Source of the DNA: Begonia masoniana
Taxonomy: Eukaryota > Streptophyta > Magnoliopsida > Cucurbitales > Begoniaceae
Direction of reading: 5' to 3'
NCBI GenBank assembly: GCA_022432975.1
Contig: CM039502.1
Coordinates: 3,400,375 to 3,464,374 of the forward strand
Length of the DNA stretch: 64,000 nucleotides
Part shown: positions 36,075-48,061 of the stretch, one piece after another
How the letters are laid out: each line of letters starts with the position of its first letter
Numbering within the stretch: the stretch's first letter is position 1
Program-made: the position numbers and the translations under genes
The notes under the pieces: model-generated
Told to the model about the DNA's origin: nothing
The model's database searches: none
The model's input: only the letters and a program-made list of their open reading frames with translations

Positions 36075-37467
36075 TTTTTAATATACGAATAAAGTTTACA
36101 TAAATAACCAATAAATTTTCTATTAATTTTATAAAAAATAATCTAAAATACAAACATAATCTTAATTGATATAACTTTATCTTATCGTATATTAAATTGG
36201 ATAAAATGTAAAGAATAGTAACAAAAATAAGTTCGTGTCTTATATTTGAAGTATGAAATATTTTATAGTTTTAAACATAGTTTATCTCATTAAGAATAGA
36301 TTGTTATATCTCAACTATATTTGTAGTGAGAATTATTATATAAAACTAAAGTAGATGAAATTATATAGTTATAATAATTTTTGTTAAATATAAAACAATT
36401 AAATTTATGATAATAATGATATATGTATGATCTTAATTCGTTGTATTAGCAAACTCCTATCTTGTTTTAATTTATTTCTTGATTTACTCAGTAAAGTTTT
36501 ATACAAGTTAAAATTTGTATACCTTATATATTGGGAACAAATTAAAATGACTAATTGAGAATGTTAACATTGATACAGTAAAATTCGTTTATATAGATTC
36601 ATTTATTTGTTAGTTTAGAGAGCACACAATGCATAATCGTATTCAAAGATAAAGATGTAATATGAAAGGTTAATAAATTATAAACCTAGCTTTATTACAA
36701 ATCTAGATGAAAGATTAATACATATATAATGACTATATCAATAGACATTGGTTTGAATAAATATATTTTATGGTCTTAAGAGTGTGAGTACGACTATTTA
36801 GAAAATAAAAATAAAAATACTTGCAAATATTTTTCTTTGCAGAAAAGTGCAACTTTTTCAAATTTTATATTTGTTCAACTGAGAAACGAGTATGAGCAAG
36901 TTTGATCAGCTGCCGTTTAAGACCAACGAACCGACGAGAGAGGTGTTCAGATGGGGGCGAAGACGAAGAAAACGAGACAAGAGACAGCCGAGAAACGCTC
37001 CAAGAAAATGAATATGTCACGTCTAATGTTGATTAATTGAAATAAATAAAATTATTCATTTAATTATGTTTGAGTTTAATGATAAATGTTGGCTACCCAA
37101 ATGACTAATTACATTGACCACATGTCTATCAATAAGTCAGCCACAAACTAGACGGTGTGGAATCAACGTAATATTACTTCATTCGTTAATGTGTAACATT
37201 TAATTAAGTTGAAGTGTAAATGTAAATCGTCTGATTACCATCCACTCTAACCTGGATTAAATTAAGGATTTCATAATCAAATTTTACCGTTTTTGGCGGC
37301 GATTTTTTCCTTCAATATGGGCGTGTCGATGATAGAAGCTCATCACCTCAGTTATGCCACGTATGGTACCAGTGTTAAGAAATCGGTGAGTTTCCAATCG
37401 CGTCCAGCATGGAGTTGGGTTTTGCCCGTACTCTCCACCTCCTCGGGGTGAATGACATAGCCTAGGA
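36075..37467. other. AT-rich intergenic region
   Basis: Very AT-rich from 36080 to 36880 with no ORF. 37012-37075 matches the first part of the repeat at 27385-27457. 37284-37460 is slightly GC-richer but shows no recognisable gene. A single copy of the future 8-bp duplication ends it. Confidence 0.5.
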
Positions 37468-38638
37468 TAGGGGTGATCATTGTCCGGTCGGGTCCGATTT
37501 TCAGAGTGTTTATGACTGGACCAATATGTATCGGTTTTCATTTTTTACGACCAGACCCGTTTAAATTTTTTTAGGACCAGACCAGAACCGGACCATAAAA
37601 CATGGTCCGGTTTTGGTTTTTCCATTATGAAATATATATATTTTTTAAATTCAAATTGAAAAAATTTGGCTTCCAATTTCTTGCACACATTCACAAAAGT
37701 GGCAATGGATGCAAAAATAAAAACATTGCTTAATCATTAGTTAATAGGAATCACCAAGCAAAAATATTAGTACATCTCTACCAAACATCATAAATATTAA
37801 TATATCTCTGCCAAACATCATCCTAGAAGCAAATCAGTTTACCATTGCCTAACCAAAGTCTAGCTCCCTGAAAGTTTATCGGTACCAAAGAATGCATTTC
37901 TAGATGCAAGATATTTGAAAGGTGGGTTGGTCAATCCACATGATTAGGGGAGTTACCCATTCCAAGAGCCGAAAGCTCCACTTCATTGTGCTTGCTGCAT
38001 ATACTTCTGCATTGATAAACAAACAAATATTTCAGAAGAAAAATAGATAGAACTGGAAAGCCCTAAGATGAAACCAAAAAGAAAAAACTAGTGACGAATC
38101 TTACAATTCCTTAGGTAAAGAATATACTACAGAGAATTGAAAGCTTACCTTTGTGGATTCGTCCTTCATAGATTGACAAAGGAAAAAAGGGTCGAAGAGA
38201 GAGTCGAGAGGTGCCTATACTCTATCGACTATCGAGGAGCTCCAGCAGCGACGATGGCAAGAGAGAAACGAGATCTGTCGAGTGTTGTCTGTTGAGAAAG
38301 ACTGGTAAAGAGTTATTATGTAGGCTGGGTGGTTAGTAAAGGGCGACGGCGAGAGAGAAGAGAAGAGACGTCTGTCGACGTCGAGAGATAAGAGAAACAT
38401 AAAAGAAGAGGCATCTGTCTCTATCGGAGATGAGAAAACCCTAATTTTAATTTCATTCGCGGTTTGGGCCGGTTCTACAAGTACTTACTCATTATGACCG
38501 AAAACCGAACCAAAATTTTGGTTATGCAAAAAACAGAATTGAAATGTGATTTTTTTTGCATCAAAATCGACCAGAACCGGATTAAATGTGTCGATTCTAG
38601 TCTGATTCTCGGTTCTAATCGGTTCTTGCTCACCCCTA
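37468..38638. mobile_element. Non-autonomous hAT-type element (1171 bp) with perfect target duplication
   Basis: Flanked by identical 8-bp repeats gcctagga (37460-37467 and 38639-38646). It starts TAGGGGTGATCATTGTCCGG and ends GGTTCTTGCTCACCCCTA, so the terminal repeats are short (about TAGGGGTGA) with A/C-rich CCGGTCC/GGACCGG-type motifs inside both ends. The interior carries no transposase. It differs in internal sequence from the 29582-31050 element, so the two are separate families or deep subfamilies. Confidence 0.8.
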
Positions 38639-40790
38639 GCCTAGGAGATAATCGTCGAGTTCGACGACGATTTTGGGATGGGTCTGTTCGTGTAGAGTTT
38701 GCCCTTGTTTGAATGAGACGGCTGAGATTCTTGGGCTGATAACGAGTCCTAGGTCTTGTAAGATTATTTCTTGGTAAGCGTGGATTATGGAGAAAGAGCT
38801 CAATCTCAGTTGGGCCATTCTCTGTTGTAAAATTGTTACTCTTTGTTGGAGTCTTTTCCGAACCTGTGATGGTATTTTGTTGTTACGTGCTATATTGTTT
38901 CAAGGCTTATCACATTTGATTTCAACTCTGTTAGAAAATCAAACAATAAATTTAAAAAGAAAATAAGAAACTGAAGCGAAATATTAAAAAGGGGTGGGCA
39001 AAACTAGAATCGGAACTGCGGTTCGAACGGTTTTACCCACCAAATAGTTCGATCTCGGTTTCATAATTTCAAAAACAGCGGGTAAAGGTTTGGTTCATGG
39101 TTTTAGAAGCTAGAAACTGTGAAAATCGAACCGAACCGTGGTAAAAACCCGACTTAAAATGGCTCATACCCAAAAACAACCTCAAACCCAACTCAAACTC
39201 AAGCATAAATATTCTTTTACAAGAAAGCACACTAAGGTCAAATTTTATCTATCCAACCGTTCAATATGTTCCTCAATATCAATCAATTGAATACTACTAT
39301 ACTACTTTCCCATCAAAATCCCAACAACATGGCCAGACGTGTGAGGTGGTTTCCATGAAGACGCCAACGTCTGGAGAAACTAAAAAGAAAAGTTGAATTA
39401 CACGAGAGTATTGAAGTCTGATCAAATTCTTAAAGTAACAAATATAAGTAATAAAGAACGATAATGGAGTTGAGAATCGAGAGAATACAAAGTAACTTGT
39501 TTCGTCATATTTGGCATGCTGCCCATTATTTGGTCATAATTCTTAGAATCGAAGTCAATGTCTAAATCAATTTCCATTTCAGTGCTTTTAGAGTTAACTC
39601 TAATCATCAAAACAAGCAAACACCGCGCCAGCAACCTATTGCTGTGACAAACCAATAGACCTTTCAATCTAGGAAAAAAAACGGCAATAAAAAAATCAAA
39701 ACAAACAAACACCGAACCAGCAACCTATTGCTGTGATCCAAAACTAAAGAAACAAAAACCAGTAGAGCATATAAACAAATTTTGAATCCAGGGAAAAAAC
39801 AGAAATGCAAACAAGGTAACACAACCCCAAAACTAAAGAAACTAAAAATCGAAATCCCACACCTGAGGAAATGCAAAGAACGTAGATTGACGACACCCCA
39901 GAGAGAAGACCGGATGAAGAAATCCCACCCCAGAGCCTTTGTGTAGAACATAGAAAAAAGACAAAATTAAAACTCAAGAGAACCGAAACCAGTTCACAAC
40001 AAAAAAACGAAAGAATTCACATACTCAGCAGATCAGAGAGAAGAGACGAAGCAGGAATCCCACAGGTTTGCCGAAGCAGAGAACAGGAGAAGAAGATGTA
40101 AATGAAACCTGAACGAGAAGTAATGAGAGAAATGAAAAGAAAAGACCAGTTTCAAATTTTGGTTTCCCATGCAAAACTGATGAGATCGCAGCCTACAGTT
40201 TATGTTCCCCATACACAAAGATTAAACAAAAGAAGAGAGGAGGATGGGTTTAGTCGGCATAAGGAAAATCTTCAGTGCACTGTGCAATGCATATGCATTA
40301 GCGGAAAATCTCGTGAAGATTTCCTTCCATTTTCTAGAGCGAAGACAGATAGAGAGACAGAAGAAGGCTGCATATCAATGGAACGTTTACAAAAGAGTGC
40401 AGAGAGAGACCGAGAAGATGGAGGAATCAATGATGCAAACTGTGTTTCAGCTTACCCAGGAAGCTTAATCGAACCAAACGAGGTGAAATGACGAGAAATA
40501 AACGTGGCCAATGATTTTAGCTTCCCACGAAACTTAGCGAAAACGACGGATAGAAAGACTGACACGTCAGATTCTATTTTTAATTTTGATTTTTTTTTTA
40601 AATGGTAGAAGAAAATAAATGAATTCTCTATTTTAATAATGGTAAGATAAGATAAGATAATTAAATTTATTATTTTAATTATTATAATTTATCAAAAAGG
40701 GTATAATACTTTAAATATCATTACGGCGCGTGTTTACACGCGGCTCCGCCGAGGCAGGTTGTCTGAGTCACATCGAGTTCTCTGACTCTA
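38639..40790. other. Intergenic region with a dispersed repeat
   Basis: About 39035-39190 matches 27458-27620 closely. Small frames at 39422-40491 show no family signature and biased composition, so I do not call them genes. The final 100 bp are GC-richer and look like promoter or leader of the VIN3-like gene. Confidence 0.5.
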
Positions 40791-40849
40791 CTCTATGACT
40801 CGGACAAGCCTCCGTCCCTCAGTCACATACCCACCAACCAACAACGACG

Positions 40850-40852
<3 letters not shown>

Positions 40853-40889
<37 letters not shown>
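40853..40889. repeat. (TC)n tract in the VIN3-like gene leader
   Basis: A 37-bp pure TC run just before a leader exon that ends at about 40964 with a good donor (cgcag/gtacttct). It is therefore at the promoter/5' UTR of the gene whose ATG is at 41861. Confidence 0.8.
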
Positions 40890-40891
<2 letters not shown>

Positions 40892-41860
40892 AATTCCGTT
40901 CGTTCCTCGGAAATTTTTCAGCTTCGGCGCATCGAAGCCCTAGATTCATGACTCTTCTTCGCAGGTACTTCTCATGGATTCATCATATCTTTTACGTTTT
41001 TTCTTTGCTCGTTTTTCTCCCGTTTTTAGCCTGCTTTTGTTAGCAGATCCATTCTCGTTTCGCTTTTTTGTATTTTTTTTCCTTTCATCTCCGTTTATTT
41101 TGTCAAAGATCTTTAAGATTTTGTGTATTTTATTCCGTTATTCCCCTTTCAATCTTCATACGTAAACGTTCTCCTCTTTGAAGAAGCTTTTCGCTCTTTT
41201 CTATGTCAGTTCACACAATGTATATGGTTAAAACGAATGGAAATGCCCTCATGTTTGCTATAACGCTGTTCCTGATTTCTTCGAGAATTTTGTTTTCAGC
41301 TAATATTTTTTCTTGTACACGAGTGTACTGTTACTATTTGTTCTCTTGTTTCACGTAGTGTAGGAGATCTGGAAGAAGGATTCTGTTTTTCTCTTTCGTT
41401 TTGCTGTATAAAGTTTTTGTAGGCAAATTGAATTTTGTAAGGATCTTTACAAATCAAAGCTTTGTGTCACGACTCAGAGGTTTCAAGTCTTGCTATCTGA
41501 GTTAATCAGGTCTCCACGAGATGTTAAGAACAAACAAGATTATATGACAGTTTGAAATCCCTAAACTGTTATGATCTCAAAATAATTTCACTAGTTTGTA
41601 GAGTTGGAAGTTGGGGGGTATTACCCTCCCTTGGAACCGGATTTCAAGTTGTTGTCATAGATTTATGAACAGTAGATTAAGCATAACAACTGGTGCAAGC
41701 GTACTTTCACAATGCCGGTCCCACCTTTGTCCTACCTCGGGGAGAATTCGTGAAAGGTAAAGTTCACTGACATTCTGAAGATAGAGTACGAATATGCTGA
41801 GTGATAGTTGTCATTGTCACAGGAACTGCAGCTTCAATTACTGTACTTTGCTTTTCAAAA

Positions 41861-44800
41861 ATGGATTTAGAAGACAAAATTCTTGCCAAAGGTACTGTCT
41901 TTTTAGTTTTTTTTTCCTGGTTTTTTCTCTTCGAAGATTTAAATGTTTTTTTATCTATTTGGTGTCAATGTCGAATGCATAGCAGAATGGTGATGTACGG
42001 ATTCTCTTGTCATTTTCTATGTCTTACTGTTATCGGCATTCTGTAATCGAATAACCTTATTGCGCTGAAATGTATAAGTTCTGTATTTGATTTATATCTA
42101 ACTATAAAAGCAGGTGGAGGATTTTTGCTGGCGAACCTATGTTAATATTGTTAAGGAAAAGTTGGCCCTTCTCATGAGTTGAATATCTTTTAATATTTTT
42201 ATTGCTAAATAACCCAAGGGTTTGCTATGGTTAAAGCCATATCTTATAAGCATATTCTTGGGTGTCTGCTGATATTAAAATAACATCAACTTTCTGTTAG
42301 ATAAGTGAAAAAAAAAACAATTTTTTGTTGCATTGTGCTCAATTCTCTTCAGATTAGTCAATATGCAGTTCTGTTGTCCTACACATCCAATAATACTAGC
42401 CCTTTTCTATTTCTACTCTTTTACTGTTAAATATTGTTTACTGATATGTGATAGGCTGGATGGTAGTTTGACATGATAAATTGCCAAAAAGTCAAATTTG
42501 TTTAACTAAAAGTTTTTCATTGAATTATAAGCTCTGCTGTTAGAGCTGAAGAAAGAATCACGGATTTAGAAAAAGTTTTCTTCAATTTAGAGTAGATGTG
42601 GTGGTAAACGGAGTCTGCAGCAGAAAGGAAAACTGAACCAGCTATCTAGGAGAAGATAATTTGAATGCTGGTCTGTGCTCAGGGCTGTGTTGAATGACTC
42701 AGTACATTTTTAATATATCCTAATTGGAAGTATGTCGCATGTGTCTTGATTGTTGATTATTGATGAGACATTTTCGCCTCCTGATTTTTAAGTTAACACT
42801 TGAAAGGGCGAGCCTTCTGAACTATTTTTAAGTGAATGACCAATAGACCATTTATAATTATGTGGTGTGTGAGTATTGGTAATTTGTAATGAAACATGCA
42901 TAAGTTATTCTAGTGGTGATCCATTTGATTTGATTAGATTCTTCGTTGATACTCTTTTTTGATTTTTACATTTCTTTGTGCTTAGTGGGCATTAAATTTG
43001 TTTGCTCTTTATCAACTTTGTTTAGCTTATGGTTGGCTGTAACATAGTGTACTCACTTTATACATTGGTTGATCTCTGCCAAGTTTATGGCGTTCATAGT
43101 CCTTTTTCAAGTGTGCAAAGCACTCCAGAGAAAAATGGACATTTGGATGACGCATCAAGAAGTCCAGAGCTTCTTCAAGAGTTTCTGAAATCTGGTCCAA
43201 AAAAGGAATTTATTCGATCTTGTCCTGAGACAAAAAATTTGGGTTCATCAAAATCTAAAATTACAGATCTTCAGAGGACTACTAACAAGTTGACTAAGAA
43301 GCAAGATTCAAGGAAAATTTTACCTAATCCTAATTGTCAGCCTTCTTCTAGAAAGCAACAAAGAAAGGTAGAAAATCCTACTCGAGTCCATGCAGCGAAT
43401 GACCAGTCTCCAGATTTTGGATATTCAAGCTCATGGGTCTGTAAAAACTCTGCTTGTAGAGCTGTTTTATCTATAGATGACACATTTTGCAAGAGGTGTT
43501 CTTGCTGCATCTGTCACTTATTTGACGACAACAAGGACCCTAGCCTTTGGCTAGAATGCTCAACTGAAGCTGATGTGGGGGATTCCTGTGGGCTATCTTG
43601 TCACATAGAGTGTGCTCTTCAGCATGAAAAGGTGGGAGTTATTGATTTTGGGCACCTGATGCAGCTTGACGGGAGTTATTGTTGTGCTTCTTGTGGTAAA
43701 GTTTCTGGGATACTTGGGTCAGTATTTTTTTACTTCCTCTATGGCCTTCAATGCTATTATTTTTTCTTTTGTTCCTAACTAAAGTTGGCATTTAGTAACA
43801 GATTATTTATTTTAGTTGATGTGACTAGAAAGACCATTATTTCTAAATATTGTATTTTCCTTAATTTTTTTTTCTTTTCAGTTTGTCTTCAAATGCGTGA
43901 AAGTTTCAGGCTGTTTTGCTTTTTAAGAAATAGAAAGTAAGAGGAAGCAGTTTGCGTTATCATGTGCATCACTATTTTGTTCTATATTTCCATGTGTTTT
44001 TCTTCTCGTGTGTGTCTATTTTTTGCAACAGTATTTTAAGACTCTGCAACCTAAATGGTTTTTTAATCATTCCAAAATTTTGAGAAGAGAAGATCTGTCC
44101 CTAAAATTCATCTCTGGGTCAGTTGTGACTTTAATCATTTAACTGATGGTATTTTTTTTGGCTACATATCTGCTGGCAGATGTTGGAAGAAGCAGCTAAT
44201 TATAGCTAGAGATGCTCGTCGGGTTGATATACTCTGTTATCGGATATATTTGAGTCACAAACTTCTTGATGGGACTTCAAGGTTTAAAGAACTTCATGAA
44301 GTTATAAAAGACGCCAAGGCTAAACTCGAAACTGAAGTTGGTCCAGTAAATGGAACTTCTGTCAAAATGACTCGAGGTATTGTCAGCAGACTTCCTGTAG
44401 CAGGGGAAGTGCAGAAACTCTGCACTCTTGCAATTGAAAAGGCAGATGAGTGGCTGGCTTCTGTCTCAAATGTGAATCCAAGCAGCAGAGGTTTAAATCT
44501 CTATTAATGACATTTTTCCATTGTTGTATTGCTTGAAATTAACTTATTTTATTTATTTTTCTTTTGACTCTGGCAGAAGATTCGCTTCCAGCAGCTTGCA
44601 AGTTTCTGTTCGAAGAGATAACGTCATCGTCTGTTGTAATTATTTTAGTCGAACTTCCTAATGCACTCACCAATGAAATTAAAGGGTACAAGCTTTGGTA
44701 CAACAAGAGTAGAGAAGAGGCTCACACAAAAGATCCTGAGCCTGTTAGTGTATTTCCAAGAGCGCAAAGAAGAATTTTAATATCGAACCTATCGCCCTGC

Positions 44801-45772
44801 ACAGAATATGCCTTTAGGATCATGTCATATACAGATAAAGGGGACTTGGGTCACTCAGAGGCCAAGTGTTTTACTCGAAGTGTGGAAATAATTCACAAAA
44901 CTTCCAAGTCTCCAGTTTCTCAGATTTGTAAGAAAATGAGTCCTATTGAAGGAATTTCTTGTAGTAAGAGGGGGCCAAATAATACTACCGTAGTTACTTC
45001 GTCTGTTGGGTTCAAAGTTCGAGATCTTGGAAAGATCCTGCGCAATGCATGGGCTAAAGAGGAAGGCTGCATGGATGGATTTTGCAGTGTAGAAACAGAC
45101 AAATGCTGTGAAAATAGAGTTTCCAAGGTGGTTAAGTCCCGTGGGGAAGAACAAAAGTTACCCACTGTATGTCAAGGACTTGATTTGAATGTCGTCTCAG
45201 TACCTGATTTAAATGAAGAGCTAACACCTCCATTTGAGTCATCCAGAGATGAAGATAATGGATGTACTTTACCCCAGACTGTTGAGGCCGATGATGATGC
45301 TGCTTCTCCTGACATTGAGAAGCCTTGTTTAGGAAGATCTAACGGCAGTGACGACTCCCAAACCTGGACCATTGGTCGAGCCAGAGAAGTTCCAGCAGTT
45401 GATTCTCATGTTAAACTGAGCAGGAAAAGATTAGCCAGCACAAATGAAGAGATACATGATTGTGACAGTACTCTAATTAATGGCTCTCCTAGCCGAAAAT
45501 CAAATGGTTTGCGTTGCCTTGACGAGAATTTTGAATACTGTGTGAAGATAATCAGATGGCTGGAATGTGAGGGTCACATTAAACAGGAATTCAGGTTGAA
45601 ACTGCTAACCTGGTTTAGCTTGAGATCGACGGAGCAGGAACGTAGGGTAGTTAACACGTTTATCCAAACTCTCATTGATGATCCTTTTAGCTTAGCTGGA
45701 CAATTGGTTGATTCCTTTTCAGACATCATTTCCTGCAAGAAACCTAGGAATGGATTCTGCAATAAGGCATGA
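41861..45772 (+). CDS. VIL1: VIN3-like (VEL) PHD-finger protein
   Basis: VEL proteins associate with Polycomb repressive complex 2 and promote H3K27 methylation, for example at FLC in vernalisation. Exons 41861-41891, 43084-43717, 44180-44490 and 44577-45772 join in frame (2172 nt, 723 residues). The first coding exon is only 31 bp (MDLEDKILAK) and joins VYGVHSPFSSVQSTPEKNG. PHD-type zinc region about 144-215: CKNSACRAVLSIDDTFCKRC, CCICHLF, CGLSCHIECAL, DGSYCCASC. A helical region follows, with CWKKQLIIARDARRVDILCY. FNIII domain about 330-430: LPAACKFLFEEI, KGYKLWYNKS and CTEYAFRIMSY. C-terminal VEL domain about 645-715: CVKIIRWLECEGH and RVVNTFIQTLIDDP. A long 5' UTR intron (about 40965-41700) precedes it. 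VIL1/VRN5 versus VIL2 is decided by the short N-terminus and is less certain than the family. Confidence 0.9.
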
Positions 45773-48061
45773 TGATGATGTTGAATAATGGGTATGACAT
45801 TCTAATTTTCATTTTTTCACGGTAATTAATTTACCTCTTATTATCTTTATTGTAGTTTCGCAGGCGATGATGGTGCGGAGAAGATTCTCGGATTCTTTCG
45901 CAGATGAGAAGCAAAATTAGGACGAGGTCACGTATTAGTAAGCATTTTAAAGTTCTTAGTACTCAGATTATATTTGATTGCTAGAATTCAATCACCCAGA
46001 AATATTTATAATTCATGTCACCATTTCCTTCTTTAATTCGAAGAAGGCTAAATCAATTCATCATGGAGATTTAAGGGTAACATCTCTATCTCTCTTTTTT
46101 GTTCAGCAATACTTTTAATGTCTATGGATTTTTATTTTTGTCAGTTCGAGAAAATGGCAGGGCAGATCAATTGTGAATGAATTGGTAATAGTCAAAACTT
46201 ATCGTGTGTTTTAAAGTGAGAGGTACTCCTATTTTACGGTCAAGTTTATACTATGAACAATGAATCTATCACCAGATTTTGATCGGCCAAGTTTAAAGTA
46301 GTATAATGCTCTTCATCCTTCCATTTTAGCGATAAAATGGTGGGGTGGTGCATGCCTTGTGCTTGGGGAAAAGGGTAGGTTCCGTTTTAGTTTTTCTGAA
46401 AACCGTTTAATAATCATTAGTTTTCTGAGTCCTGCTTAAACTTTTTGTTCAGGCATTTTTTGAACGGTTAATGTCAAGTTACCTCCCAAATTTTTCGTTA
46501 ATCTTCTTAACGTAGTGTTCACGCTCACTTATTGAACAATGGAATTAATTATTATATTAATTAATGTGGCATGTAGGTAAGATTGAATGAAAAGTACGAT
46601 ATTACTCTTCTTAAACACTACCCTTCTGGTGATTAGTTAATTGCCTTATTTTATGGCATGAGTTTTAGTTCTACCCTATTTGTGGATGGGGACGCGCCCA
46701 CCATGTCTATTGTGTGGTATTATTGGGTTCAATTGACTCCATTGAAGGACATGTCTCCAACATATTTTTACAAGGTCCAGTTGGGGCCTTCTGACCTGTT
46801 TGAAAGTTGGCCAGATGATCCAAGATCGACGGACCCAACAACACAGACCATGTTATTTAGAGCGAGTCCTGTCGGGCCGAGCCCTGGTCCCCCACAAGGC
46901 TGGTTCGGCTTGATTTGGGTCACAGCTTATCTTTTAGCCACAATGTGTTATGGCTCGGGCTCAAGCACTTATCTTTTGGCTACAATGTGTTATGGCTCGG
47001 GCTCAAACACCAAACACGGAGTGAACAATATTTACTAGTTGACTACGGTGAACCAGATCATTTATTTAGGCATAGTTTTTTTTTTTTTTTTTTTTTAACC
47101 ATCGGTTTTCAATGAATTAATTATCATTGTGATGGTTGTTCAACTAGGCTTTGATTTTGTCAGAAAATAAAATAAAATTTGGTTCTTTATGTGTTAAATT
47201 TACCTCAGCTTCATTTAAATAATTAATTTGATTAGCATTTAATATATTTCAATCAATCTGAAAAATGCTTCAAACCCAAACTCCTATCTATGAGCACTTG
47301 GGCTGATTTGGCTTATTACAAGACTTATTTCTAAAAAGAACACTTTGTCTACTATATATATTGTTTGTTTGTGTTAACTGACAAGACATATATGTATTAC
47401 TTATTGAATATTATCGATGCGTCCAAGTGATAGCCGGTCGGAATATGCCCAAAGTCCGTCCCCGGTTCGTCGAACAAAGTTCGTGAGCCATCAGCCAACC
47501 CAAGTAGGGGTTAACCTTGATTGGGCTTGAGCCTGCTCGCATGGCGTATACTGATTTGCAGTTTTGATTTTGTGGTTAAGGTTCTCATAGTTTTCATTTG
47601 GTTTTTAAATAATTTTCTAATGTATTTTCCATTAAATTAAACAGAAAAAAGCTGACAAAATAATTGTTTTTCTCGTTATTGAAGTATTATATTAGTTAAA
47701 ATACTTAATTATAATAAAATGATAGAAATATATTTAATTTTTAAGATATCCATGTCTAAATTATAAAAATTAAAATTATATTTTCCTATAAAATTATTAA
47801 GATATCCCAAAAATGTACATCTCCGGAATTAGGTAAAAAATCAGTGGAATTATCCAATTCTCAGCTAATTCCACGCCGTGATTATTATAATCACCGTTGA
47901 TTATCGTTGTAATGCTCCATTGAGAAGCAAGAACCAACTCCTTCGCACCTCTCTTCATTCCTTTCTACTCTGCCTCTCACCGGTTCGTATTCGTTGCCGG
48001 AGCTGCTTCTCCTCCTTTACTCGCTGATCACCGTCATTCTTTCCGTCGTATTAGTCGGACG
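45773..48061. other. Intergenic region between the VEL and dioxygenase genes
   Basis: Begins with the VEL 3' UTR. A 42-bp direct duplication lies at 46926-47009, within a small open frame (46658-47038) that I do not recognise. A poly-T run lies near 47080-47096. 47420-47540 is GC-richer with no match I can name. The last 150 bp form the pyrimidine-rich leader of the next gene. Confidence 0.5.
46926..47009. repeat. 42-bp tandem duplication
   Basis: Two adjacent 42-bp units (46926-46967 and 46968-47009) beginning CTTATCTTTT and ending GGCTCGGGCTCAA(G/A)CA, differing at about four positions. It lies inside a short unassigned open frame. Confidence 0.85.

Noticed and set aside
40102..40491. 129-codon frame before the VEL gene
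   Set aside because: No homology recognised; A-rich lysine/arginine/glutamate bias fits AT-rich spacer.
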